DNA from: JAHBVY01 sp964415255
GTDB lineage: Bacteria > Myxococcota_A > Polyangia > Polyangiales > Polyangiaceae
NCBI GenBank assembly: GCA_964415255.1
Contig: CAYQAC010000205.1
Span: 1 to 8,558 of the forward strand
DNA: 8,558 nt
Direction of reading: 5' to 3'
The notes beneath the pieces were generated by a model. That model had not been told where the DNA came from and did no database searches. It saw nothing but the letters and a program-made list of their open reading frames with translations. A program made the position numbers and the translations under genes. Shown piece after piece: positions 1 to 6,557 of this stretch. Position 1 is the stretch's first letter. Every line of letters starts with the position of its first letter.

Positions 1-1796
1 CGAGCCACATCCGAAACTTCTCCATCATCGCCCACGTGGACCACGGAAAGTCCACGCTCGCCGATCGCATCCTCGACGTGACCGGCGCGCTCTCGGCGCG
101 CGAGAAGAAGGAGCAGTTCCTCGACAAGCTAGACCTTGAGCGTGAGCGCGGCATCACGATCAAGGCGCAGAACGTGCGCCTGCCCTTCAAGTCGAAGGAC
201 GGGCGCACCTATCAGCTGCAGCTGATCGACACCCCAGGGCACGTCGACTTCAGCTACGAGGTGAGCCGTAGCCTCGCGGCGTGCGAGGGCGCGCTGCTGG
301 TGGTGGACGCGACTCAAGGGGTGCAGGCGCAGACAGTCGCCAACGTGTACCTGGCGCTCGACAATCAACTCGAGCTCTTGCCCGTGCTCAACAAAATCGA
401 CCTGCCGTCGAGCGACGTGGATCGCACCGCCGAGCAGATCGAGGAGGTGATTGGCCTCGACTGCAGCGGCGCGATGATGGTGAGCGGCAAGACTGGGGCC
501 GGCGTCCTAGAGCTCCTGGAGGCCGTGGTGGAGCGCATCCCGCCGCCGAAGGGCAACGCTGAGAGCCCGCTGCGCGCGCTGATCTTCGACAGCTGGTACG
601 ACGCCTACCGCGGCGCCGTGGTGATGGTGCGTGTGTTTGAGGGCACGCTCCGTAAGGGCGACAAGGTGCGGATGCTCGCGACCGGGCGCAGCTACGAGGT
701 CACCGAGATCGGCTGCTTCTCACCCCACCCGAGCTCGCTCAAAGAGCTCGGGCCCGGCGAAGTAGGCTTCCTCGCCGGCAACATGAAGAGCGTGGAGGAC
801 TGCAAAATCGGCGACACCATCACCACGCTGAGCGGCGGCGCCAGCGAGGCGCTCGCCGGCTTCAAGGAGGTGAAGCCGATGGTGTACGCCGGGATCTACC
901 CGACGGACACGGCGGACTACGAGAACGTGCGCGACGCGCTCTCAAAACTGCACCTGAACGACTCCTCGTTCCAGTTCGAGCCCGACACCTCCGACGCGCT
1001 CGGCTTCGGCTTCCGCTGCGGCTTCCTCGGGCTGCTCCACATGGAAATCATCCAGGAGCGCCTCGAGCGCGAGTACAACCTGGACCTCATCACGACGGCG
1101 CCGTCCGTGGTGTACCAGGCCTGGGTGAGCGGCAGTGACCAAATGGTCCGCGTGGACAACCCCTCCAAGATGCCCTCGCCCGCCGTGCTCGAGCGCATCG
1201 AGGAGCCGATCATGAAGGTGGTGGTGCACGTGCCCTCAGAGCACGTGGGCGCGGTGGTGGCTTTGTGCGAAGAGCGCCGCGGCATCCAACAGAACATCCA
1301 CTTCGCCACGCAGGACCACGTGGTCATCACCTACGAGCTGCCGCTGAGCGAGGTGATCATCGATTTTCACGACAAGCTGAAGAGCGCCTCGCGCGGCTAC
1401 GCCAGCATGGACTACGAGCTGAGCGGCTACCGAGCGGAGGACCTCGTGAAGCTCGACATCATGGTCAACGGCGACATCGTCGACGCGCTGAGCGTGGTCG
1501 TCCACCGGAGCTTCAGCCAGAGCCGCGGGCGCGCCCTCGCCAGTAAGATGAAGGAGCTGGTGCCGCGCCAGCAGTACGACGTCGCGATCCAAGCGGCGCT
1601 CGGCGCCAAGATCATCGCGCGCACCACCGTGCGCGCCATGCGCAAGGACGTCACCGCCAAGTGTTACGGCGGCGACATCTCCCGCAAGCGCAAGCTCCTG
1701 GAGAAGCAGAAGGCGGGCAAGCGGCGCATGAAGCAGTTCGGCAAGGTGGACGTCCCTCAAGAGGCCTTCCTCGCCATCTTGAAGCTCGACTCCTAG
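1..1796 (+). CDS. lepA: Elongation factor 4 (LepA), 5'-truncated by window edge
   Basis: Translational GTPase that binds the ribosome and promotes back-translocation or initiation fidelity (family knowledge); cytosolic or membrane-associated. The frame is already open at base 3 and encodes SHIRNFSIIAHVDHGKST, the conserved LepA N-terminus, so only about one or two codons (including the start) lie outside the window. Numbering from that Ser, I see G1 AHVDHGKS (10-17), G2 RGITIK (50-54 region), G3 DTPGHVDF (76-83) with the catalytic His, G4 NKID (130-133) and G5 SGKTG (161-165; usually SAK). The GFRCGFLGLLHMEIIQERLE stretch and the LepA-specific C-terminal domain (AKCYGGDISRKRKLLEKQK, then MKQFGKVDVPQEAFLAIL) are intact. 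The 597 visible residues match the family's roughly 600. The gene ends in TAG at 1794-1796. The next gene is an M16 peptidase, not the signal peptidase gene lepB that often follows lepA. Identification is secure. Confidence 0.97.
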   Translation, partial: SHIRNFSIIAHVDHGKSTLADRILDVTGALSAREKKEQFLDKLDLERERGITIKAQNVRLPFKSKDGRTYQLQLIDTPGHVDFSYEVSRSLAACEGALLVVDATQGVQAQTVANVYLALDNQLELLPVLNKIDLPSSDVDRTAEQIEEVIGLDCSGAMMVSGKTGAGVLELLEAVVERIPPPKGNAESPLRALIFDSWYDAYRGAVVMVRVFEGTLRKGDKVRMLATGRSYEVTEIGCFSPHPSSLKELGPGEVGFLAGNMKSVEDCKIGDTITTLSGGASEALAGFKEVKPMVYAGIYPTDTADYENVRDALSKLHLNDSSFQFEPDTSDALGFGFRCGFLGLLHMEIIQERLEREYNLDLITTAPSVVYQAWVSGSDQMVRVDNPSKMPSPAVLERIEEPIMKVVVHVPSEHVGAVVALCEERRGIQQNIHFATQDHVVITYELPLSEVIIDFHDKLKSASRGYASMDYELSGYRAEDLVKLDIMVNGDIVDALSVVVHRSFSQSRGRALASKMKELVPRQQYDVAIQAALGAKIIARTTVRAMRKDVTAKCYGGDISRKRKLLEKQKAGKRRMKQFGKVDVPQEAFLAILKLDS

Positions 1797-1803
1797 CCAG
1801 GAG

Positions 1804-1861
1804 GTCAGGTGTTCATGTGCCTGACTGAATGGCTGCGCTCGATCACTTCAGCGCCTTGAAG
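1804..1861 (+). other. Two short inverted repeats after lepA
   Basis: The spacer just after the lepA stop holds GTCAGG/CCTGAC (1804-1809 with 1820-1825, 10-nt loop) and CTTCA/TGAAG (1846-1850 with 1857-1861, 6-nt loop). Neither is followed by a T run, so a classical intrinsic terminator is not supported. They could be weak RNA hairpins separating lepA from the peptidase genes, or chance. In the second hairpin region AGCGCC also occurs twice in a row around TTGA. Confidence 0.25.
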
Positions 1862-1870
1862 CGCCGAGCT

Positions 1871-1897
1871 TTGCCACTGACAGACGACGAGTATGAA
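1871..1897 (+). promoter_or_regulatory. Candidate sigma70-type promoter for the M16 gene pair
   Basis: TTGCCA (1871-1876, 5/6 match to TTGACA) and TATGAA (1892-1897, 4/6 match to TATAAT) are separated by 15 bp, shorter than the usual 17. Transcription from this -10 box would start at about 1903-1905, on or beside the proposed ATG, giving a leaderless mRNA. That would fit the lack of a Shine-Dalgarno sequence before 1903. The match is modest and the spacing poor, so this is only a candidate. Confidence 0.2.
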
Positions 1898-1902
1898 GCC
1901 TG

Positions 1903-3324
1903 ATGATGCAAGCTGAAGAGCTCGAGGAGCTGAACCGCGACCGACCAGAAACCGCCCAGGTGACGGCGCTGCCGAGCGCGCCGTTCGGGCCGCGGCTCGT
2001 CATCCAGCGCTACCAGCTCGGCAACGGCCTGATGGTGCTGCTGTGTGAAGACCACTCCGCCAAGGTGGCCGCCTACCACACCTGGTACCGCGTCGGGTCG
2101 CGCCACGAGCGCCCTGGCAAGACGGGGCTGGCGCACCTGTTCGAGCACCTGATGTTCAACGAGACTGAGCAGCTCGCGAAGGGGGAGTTCGACAAGCGCC
2201 TCACGCAAGCCGGCGCTGAGAGCAACGCCTCCACCTGGCTCGACTGGACACACTACACGGTCGCCCTCCCGAGCGATCGGCTGGGGCTCGTGGTGGAGCT
2301 CGAGGCTGAGCGCATGGCGCACCTCGTGCTGCGCGCGCCGGAGCTCGCCAGTGAGAAGGAGGTGGTGCTAAACGAGCGCCGTTTCCGCGTGGATGACGAC
2401 GTGGATGGGCGGCTGAACGAAGCGCTGTGGGGCGCCGCGCTCACGCGCCACCCCTATCGCTCCCCGACCATCGGCTCCGCAGAGGACATCCAGGGCTTCA
2501 CGGTGGAAGACTGCGAGGCCTTCTATCGCGCTTACTACGCGCCGAACAACGCGTGCGTGGTGGTGGTGGGTGACGTGGACGCGCTCGACCTGCTGACGCG
2601 GGTGAGCGATGCCTACGGCGCGCTCCCCTCCTCCACCACCCCGGACGAGGACACCTGGCCTGAGCCACCGCAGCTTGAGCCGCGCCAGCTCACGCTGGAG
2701 CTCCCCACCCCCGCCATCAAGCTCGCGCTCGCCTACCACGCGCCCGCCCTCGGGGACGTTGACCACCCCGCCTTCGCGCTCCTGAGCGAAGTCTTGACCG
2801 GCGGCTGCGCGAGCCGCCTCACCCACCGCTTGATCACGTCAGGGGAGCTGGCGACTGACGTGCGCAGCTTCCTCGGCCCCTTACAGGATCCCAGCCTATT
2901 CGAGATCGCGGTCACCGCGCGCGAGGGCACCCCATCGGCTGCCATCCTTGAGATCGTGACGGAGGAGCTTGAACGCCTGCAGACCGAGCTAGTCAGCCAA
3001 GCTGAGCTTGAGCGCACCCTGGCCCGCTTCGAGCTGGGCCTGGTGAGCGGCCTCGAGAGCGTGGAGGGTAAGGCCAGCACCATCGGCCTCTACCACATCA
3101 TCTTGGGGGAGCCGGGCGCAGCCTTCAATCGCCTGGCGGCGATGCGACGGGTCACGCCAAGCGATCTGCGCCGGGTGGCGCGGCGCTACCTAGGCGCTCA
3201 CCAGCGCACGCTGGTCGAGGTGCTCCCGAGCGAACCGCCGCCCGACGAGCCGACGGACGACGACCCATCAGCGGATGTGACACCCGAAGGGCTCGCCGCT
3301 GAGCCGCCGCAGGAGACGCCATGA
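1903..3324 (+). CDS. M16 family zinc metallopeptidase, catalytic subunit
   Basis: Pitrilysin/insulinase-clan peptidase of 473 aa, the size of M16B half-subunits such as the mitochondrial processing peptidase subunits and bacterial M16 pairs. The inverted zinc motif is HLFEH (His78, Glu81, His82), with the third ligand probably Glu158 in VVLNERR, exactly 76 residues after His82. NAST (108-111) occupies the usual substrate-strand position. The second M16 domain starts near residue 200, but at the place of the family's substrate-binding Arg/Tyr it has Ile311 and Thr318, so it probably needs a partner to supply them; the next gene does. The tail from about residue 444 is Pro/Asp/Glu-rich and probably disordered. 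There is no signal peptide or membrane segment, which suggests a cytoplasmic enzyme. The start is uncertain: ATG 1903 and ATG 1906 are adjacent and neither has a clear ribosome-binding site; GTG 1960 is an alternative. Its substrate cannot be inferred. Confidence 0.93.
   Translation: MMQAEELEELNRDRPETAQVTALPSAPFGPRLVIQRYQLGNGLMVLLCEDHSAKVAAYHTWYRVGSRHERPGKTGLAHLFEHLMFNETEQLAKGEFDKRLTQAGAESNASTWLDWTHYTVALPSDRLGLVVELEAERMAHLVLRAPELASEKEVVLNERRFRVDDDVDGRLNEALWGAALTRHPYRSPTIGSAEDIQGFTVEDCEAFYRAYYAPNNACVVVVGDVDALDLLTRVSDAYGALPSSTTPDEDTWPEPPQLEPRQLTLELPTPAIKLALAYHAPALGDVDHPAFALLSEVLTGGCASRLTHRLITSGELATDVRSFLGPLQDPSLFEIAVTAREGTPSAAILEIVTEELERLQTELVSQAELERTLARFELGLVSGLESVEGKASTIGLYHIILGEPGAAFNRLAAMRRVTPSDLRRVARRYLGAHQRTLVEVLPSEPPPDEPTDDDPSADVTPEGLAAEPPQETP
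3311..3315 (+). promoter_or_regulatory. Ribosome-binding site of the second M16 gene
   Basis: AGGAG lies 5 bases before ATG 3321, inside the 3' end of the upstream peptidase gene. It fixes the start of the second subunit and, with the ATGA stop/start overlap, suggests translational coupling of the two subunits. Confidence 0.7.
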
Positions 3325-4595
3325 TCCCAGTGTTCCTTGAGCGCGACAACGCGCTGCCGCTGGTCCACGTCTCGGTCGCGTTCAAGCTCGGCTCCCTCGC
3401 GGATCCGCCGGGCAAGGAGGGCCTCACCAGCCTCACGCTGCGCCTGATGCGCCGAACCGGCGGCGGCCTTGACCCACGCGCGCAAGACGAGCGCATCGAC
3501 AGCTTGGGGGCGGCGCTGTGGGTGGAGGCGGGGCAGAGCACCGCGGGTGTCCACGGCACCGTGATCTCACGCAACTTGCGGGCCTTCCTCGCCGTGCTCC
3601 GCGAGGTGCTCGCCGAGCCTGGCTTCAGCTCGGACGAGCTCGAGCGCCTCCGGCGCGAGGCTGAGAGCGAGCTCGTCGACGTCCTCGACAGCGATCGCAG
3701 CCTGGCGCGCCGCTGGTTCACCCGGCGGCTGTTCAAGGGCCACCCCTACTCACGCCCGAGCGGCGGCACGCGCCCCAGCCTGGCGACCATCACGCTCGCG
3801 GACGTCCACGCTCGCTACCGAGAGCTCGTCGCCCCCGCGAACATCATGATCGCCTTCGCCGGCGACATCGAGCCGAGCGTCGCGCGAGCATTCGCCGATG
3901 ACCTCGCCCAGGCGCTGCCCGCCAGCCCAGCGCTGCTCGACCCAACGGAAGACCCAACCGCGCTCCCGGGCGTTCACCTGACCTTCGTCGACAAGCCGGA
4001 GCGGACCCAGACGCAGATCCTGATCGGCTGCCTCGGCACGCACCCGCTCGACCCTGACCACCTCGCGCTCTCAGTCGCCAACACCGTGTTCGGCGGCACC
4101 TTCACCTCGCGGCTCACGCAAGAGGTGCGCGCGAAGCGCGGCTGGTCCTACGGCGCCTACTCGAGCCTCTCCGTCGATCGCCGCCGTCGCAGCTTTTCCA
4201 TGTGGACATTCCCCAAGCTGGAGGACGCGCTCAGCTGCATCCAGCTTGAGCTCGAGCTGCTACGCGCTTGGGTGAAGGAGGGCCCAACGGAGGAGGAACT
4301 CGAGGGCACCAAGAGCTACCTCGTGGGCTCCCACGCCTTCTCCATCGACAGCGCCGCCAAGCGCGTGAGCCAGCAGCTCGACGCCGCGCTCTACGATCTA
4401 CCCCTCAGCTACTACAGCGAGTACACCGCGCGAGTGCCCAAGATCACGCTCAGAGAGGCGCACGCGAGCCTCGCGCGGCTCACGCCCGACAAGCTCCAGA
4501 TCACGGTGGTGGGCACCGCCAGCGCGCTGCTGAGCCAGCTTGAGGCAGGGCTGCCGCTCGACTCCTCTGAGCGCATCCCCTTTGACGCTGATTGA
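3321..4595 (+). CDS. M16 family peptidase-like protein, non-catalytic partner subunit
   Basis: Protein of 424 aa with the two-domain M16 fold but no zinc site. PGKEGLTSLTLRLM (30-43) aligns with PGKTGLAHLFEHLM of the upstream gene, placing Ser37, Leu40 and Arg41 where the catalytic subunit has His, Glu and His. In the C-terminal domain, FGGTFTSRLTQEVRAKRGWS followed by Tyr (Arg270 and Tyr277, 7 apart) matches the Arg/Tyr pair that in M16B heterodimers sits in the non-catalytic subunit and binds substrate (family knowledge from mitochondrial and bacterial pairs). The start ATG overlaps the upstream stop (ATGA, 3321-3324) and follows AGGAG, so the two are co-translated and presumably form a heterodimer. 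No signal peptide is visible. The last 18 codons and the stop TGA (4593-4595) are copied immediately downstream in the same frame (see the repeat). Confidence 0.92.
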   Translation: MIPVFLERDNALPLVHVSVAFKLGSLADPPGKEGLTSLTLRLMRRTGGGLDPRAQDERIDSLGAALWVEAGQSTAGVHGTVISRNLRAFLAVLREVLAEPGFSSDELERLRREAESELVDVLDSDRSLARRWFTRRLFKGHPYSRPSGGTRPSLATITLADVHARYRELVAPANIMIAFAGDIEPSVARAFADDLAQALPASPALLDPTEDPTALPGVHLTFVDKPERTQTQILIGCLGTHPLDPDHLALSVANTVFGGTFTSRLTQEVRAKRGWSYGAYSSLSVDRRRRSFSMWTFPKLEDALSCIQLELELLRAWVKEGPTEEELEGTKSYLVGSHAFSIDSAAKRVSQQLDAALYDLPLSYYSEYTARVPKITLREAHASLARLTPDKLQITVVGTASALLSQLEAGLPLDSSERIPFDAD

Positions 4596-4658
4596 GGTCT
4601 CGAAGCAGGGCTGCCGCTCGACTCCTCTGAGCGCATCCCCTTTGACGCAAATTGAGAT
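4539..4658 (+). repeat. 60-bp tandem duplication spanning the stop codon of the second M16 gene
   Basis: Two copies, 4539-4598 and 4599-4658, have an exact period of 60 bp and match at 55 of 60 positions, with 44 consecutive identical bases (4545-4588 against 4605-4648). The unit is 20 codons: the last 18 codons of the peptidase gene, its TGA and one more codon. Because 60 is divisible by 3, the second copy reads in the same frame and encodes LEAGLPLDSSERIPFDAN before its own TGA at 4653-4655; the first copy ends in FDAD. Each copy also holds CGCTC/GAGCG (5-bp stem, 9-nt loop). The bases just after the second copy (CTCGAGGC, 4659-4666) match the start of the first copy (CTTGAGGC, 4539-4546) at 7 of 8 positions, which looks like the footprint of slippage. 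There are no spacers, so this is not CRISPR. Confidence 0.95.
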
Positions 4659-4683
4659 CTCGAGGCTGCTAGCGACGACCCAT

Positions 4684-4723
4684 TTCCCTGAGGAATTTAT
4701 CCCAGGGGAGGGTGCGCCGCACC
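4684..4723. other. Small inverted repeats in the convergent spacer
   Basis: TTCC/GGAA (4684-4687 with 4692-4695), CCCTG/CAGGG (4686-4690 with 4703-4707) and GGTGCG/CGCACC (4711-4716 with 4718-4723, one central base) are packed into 40 bp between convergent genes. The local sequence is more AT-rich than the coding regions around it. They may help end transcription from either side, but no T run follows any of the stems. Confidence 0.3.
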
Positions 4724-4744
4724 AGTCCTTGAGCGTGGCGCATG

Positions 4745-4781
4745 TTTTTTTGGGGGGGGTTGCGCGGCGCCCCCCGAAAGA
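4745..4781. terminator. T7-G8 ... C6 hairpin between convergent genes, possible terminator
   Basis: A run of seven T (4745-4751) is followed directly by eight G (4752-4759) and, ten bases later, by six C (4770-4775) and GAAAGA. Six G-C pairs can be continued by T-A and G-T pairs (4746-4751 with 4776-4781), giving a stem of about 12 bp with a loop of about 12 nt. It lies about 20 bp past the stop of the leftward mutase gene and between two converging operons, the usual place for a bidirectional terminator. However, the T run is on the 5' side of the stem for rightward transcripts, and leftward transcripts end in an A run, so the canonical U-tract is missing in both directions. Function is a guess from position. 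Confidence 0.35.
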
Positions 4782-4801
4782 CAACGTCCTGGCAGCGCGC
4801 G

Positions 4802-6523
4802 CTACAGCCCGAGCAGCCGCGCCACGTCGTCCGCCAGCGCCTGGGCTTCGAGCGTGAGCTCGCTCTCCTCCCCCAGCACCGTCAGCGCGTCGTGCACGTC
4901 GCGCGAGAGGTCCACGTAGATCTTCAGCTTAGGCTCGGTGCCGCTCGGGCGGATCACCACGCGGCCCCCCTCGAGCTCAAGCTCGACGACGTCCGCCTGA
5001 GGCAGCCACTCTGGGCGCGCCTCAGCGCCCACCATGTAGTCTGTAACACTGACCACACCCCGCTCCCCGATCCGCGACGGCGGCTCCGCGCGGAGCCGCG
5101 CCATCGCCTGGGCGATGGCCTCCGCCCCGCTCTGCCCCACCCGCGTGACGCTCTTCTGCACGCTGACCCACAGCCCGTGCTCGCGCGCCAGCTGCTGCAG
5201 GCGCTCGAGCACGCTCTGCCCCTGCTGGCGCAGCGCCGCGACCAAATCTGCAAACAGCACCGCCGCGCTGATGCCGTCTTTGTCGCGCACCAGGTGGCCC
5301 GCGGAGTAACCGAGCGCCTCCTCGAACCCGAAGGTATAGCGCACCCCGCCTTGCTCCTCGAGCCGCAAGGCCGCGCGCCAGATCCACTTGAAGCCCGTCA
5401 AGGTGCGCTCGGTGCGGGCGCCGTAGGCCTCGGCGAGGCGCGCGGTCATGGGGGTGGAGACGATGGTGGAGATCACCAGCCGCTGCGGGGTGAGCGACGC
5501 CGCGGCGAGCAAGTAGTCCGCTAAAAGGACGCCCACCTGATTACCCGTGAGTTGCACCCAGCGCCCCGCGGCGCTCCTCACCGCCACGCCCAGGCGGTCC
5601 CCATCAGGATCATTGGCGAGCACCAGCTCCGCGTGGTGTTCGTCAGCCAGGGCCTCAGCGAGCGCCAAGGCGCCGGGCTCCTCCGGGTTCGGGAAATCAA
5701 GGGTGGGGAAATGACCATCCGGCGCGAGCTGCTCAGGCACCGCGTGCACCTCAGCGAAGCCCGCCTCCGCCAGCGCGCGCAAGGTGAACTCGCCGGCCAC
5801 CCCGTGCAGCGGTGTGTACACGATGGGGAAGGCGCGGTCCGCCACCAGCCTTGGCCGGAGCGCTGAGAGCTCCGCGAAGTAGCGATCGATCAGGCTCTCC
5901 GGCACCGCCTCTGAGAGCTCGGCGGAGCCGCCGCTCGGCACCGCCTTGGTGGAGCCCACCAGCGCGATGCGGCGCGCGATCTCGATGTCCACTGGCGGCG
6001 CGATTTGAGCGGCGTCCTCCGCGTACACCTTGTACCCGTTGTACGCCGGTGGGTTGTGGCTGGCGGTGATGCACACGGCGCCGCTCGCGGCGAGCTGGCG
6101 CGCGACGTAAGCGACGATCGGGGTAGGTACGGGGCGTGTGAAGTGACGCACGGGGATCCGCGCGGCGGTGAGCACGCCGCGGGTCGCCTCCTCCAGCTCG
6201 GCGCTCGTGAGGCGCGCGTCACGCCCCACCACCACGGGGCGCGTCTTGGCGTCAGGCACCCGCGAGAGCAAGTAGTCAGCGAAGCCGCGCGTCGCCCGCA
6301 CCACGTTGGCCAGGTTCATGCGCGAGCGCCCAGCGCCGACCAGCCCCCGGAGGCCCGCAGTGCCGAACTCAAGCGGCGCCCCCATGCGCTCGGTCAGCTC
6401 ATCCCACGCCTGCTGCTCGATCAGCTGCCTTAACACCTCGGCGTCCGTCGGGCTCGGATCGTCCGCCGCCCAGGCCTCGGCCTCACGCACCACCTCGCTC
6501 GTGTCGCTCATGGCGCGGAGCAT
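4802..6523 (-). CDS. Phosphoglucomutase/phosphomannomutase, PGM2-type alpha-D-phosphohexomutase
   Basis: Cytosolic enzyme interconverting sugar 1- and 6-phosphates (glucose, mannose or pentose phosphates), feeding glycogen, cell-wall or nucleotide-sugar synthesis. All four family sites are visible in the 573 aa: the phosphoserine loop TASHNPPAYNGYKVY with Ser155, the Mg loop NDPDGDRLG (Asp305, Asp307, Asp309), the sugar-specificity loop FGFEEALGY (398-406) and the phosphate-binding loop RPSGTEPKLK (525-534). The early EFGTAGLRG (52-60) and TLTGFKWI (374-381) place it with the longer PGM2/PgcA-like branch (about 550-600 aa) rather than the AlgC/GlmM branch of about 450 aa. Substrate preference cannot be fixed from the sequence. 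The start could be ATG 6523 or ATG 6511 (MSDTSE); neither has a clear ribosome-binding site. It is the last gene of the leftward group, 34 bp after rlmN, and ends in TAG. Confidence 0.94.
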   Translation of the reverse strand: MLRAMSDTSEVVREAEAWAADDPSPTDAEVLRQLIEQQAWDELTERMGAPLEFGTAGLRGLVGAGRSRMNLANVVRATRGFADYLLSRVPDAKTRPVVVGRDARLTSAELEEATRGVLTAARIPVRHFTRPVPTPIVAYVARQLAASGAVCITASHNPPAYNGYKVYAEDAAQIAPPVDIEIARRIALVGSTKAVPSGGSAELSEAVPESLIDRYFAELSALRPRLVADRAFPIVYTPLHGVAGEFTLRALAEAGFAEVHAVPEQLAPDGHFPTLDFPNPEEPGALALAEALADEHHAELVLANDPDGDRLGVAVRSAAGRWVQLTGNQVGVLLADYLLAAASLTPQRLVISTIVSTPMTARLAEAYGARTERTLTGFKWIWRAALRLEEQGGVRYTFGFEEALGYSAGHLVRDKDGISAAVLFADLVAALRQQGQSVLERLQQLAREHGLWVSVQKSVTRVGQSGAEAIAQAMARLRAEPPSRIGERGVVSVTDYMVGAEARPEWLPQADVVELELEGGRVVIRPSGTEPKLKIYVDLSRDVHDALTVLGEESELTLEAQALADDVARLLGL

Positions 6524-6557
6524 AACAAATTCTGCGGCGCCGCTGCGCTCACGCGAC

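Noticed and set aside
36..38. GTG at 36 as the lepA start
   Set aside because: The same frame upstream encodes the conserved SHIRNFSIIAH that precedes the G1 motif in LepA, so this GTG is the Val of AHVDHGKS and the real start is outside the window.
1236..1760. Minus-strand open frame of 174 codons opposite lepA
   Set aside because: Composition (His, Leu, Ala, Val, Arg) is typical of an antisense shadow and lepA is unambiguous on the plus strand.
1893..1916. Seven-codon leader ORF (ATG 1893 to TGA 1914-1916) overlapping the M16 start
   Set aside because: No ribosome-binding site and no regulatory residue pattern; short ATG-to-stop frames arise easily by chance.
4539..4658. CRISPR array or mobile-element ends
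   Set aside because: Only two directly abutting copies, no spacers, no terminal inverted repeats, no target-site duplication, and no cas or transposase gene nearby.
4659..4703. A degenerate third copy of the 60-bp unit
   Set aside because: Only the first 8 bases or so match; later similarities (CTGAG, ATCCC) need shifts and are within chance.
4742..5524. Plus-strand open frame of 260 codons antisense to the mutase
   Set aside because: The translation is Arg/His/Leu/Gln-rich with no domain, as expected opposite a GC-rich gene whose family motifs are all on the minus strand.
6534..6543. GCGGCGCCGC palindrome in the rlmN-mutase gap as a terminator
   Set aside because: It has no loop to speak of, at most a few pairs can form, and no proper T run follows; the short gap favours an operon.
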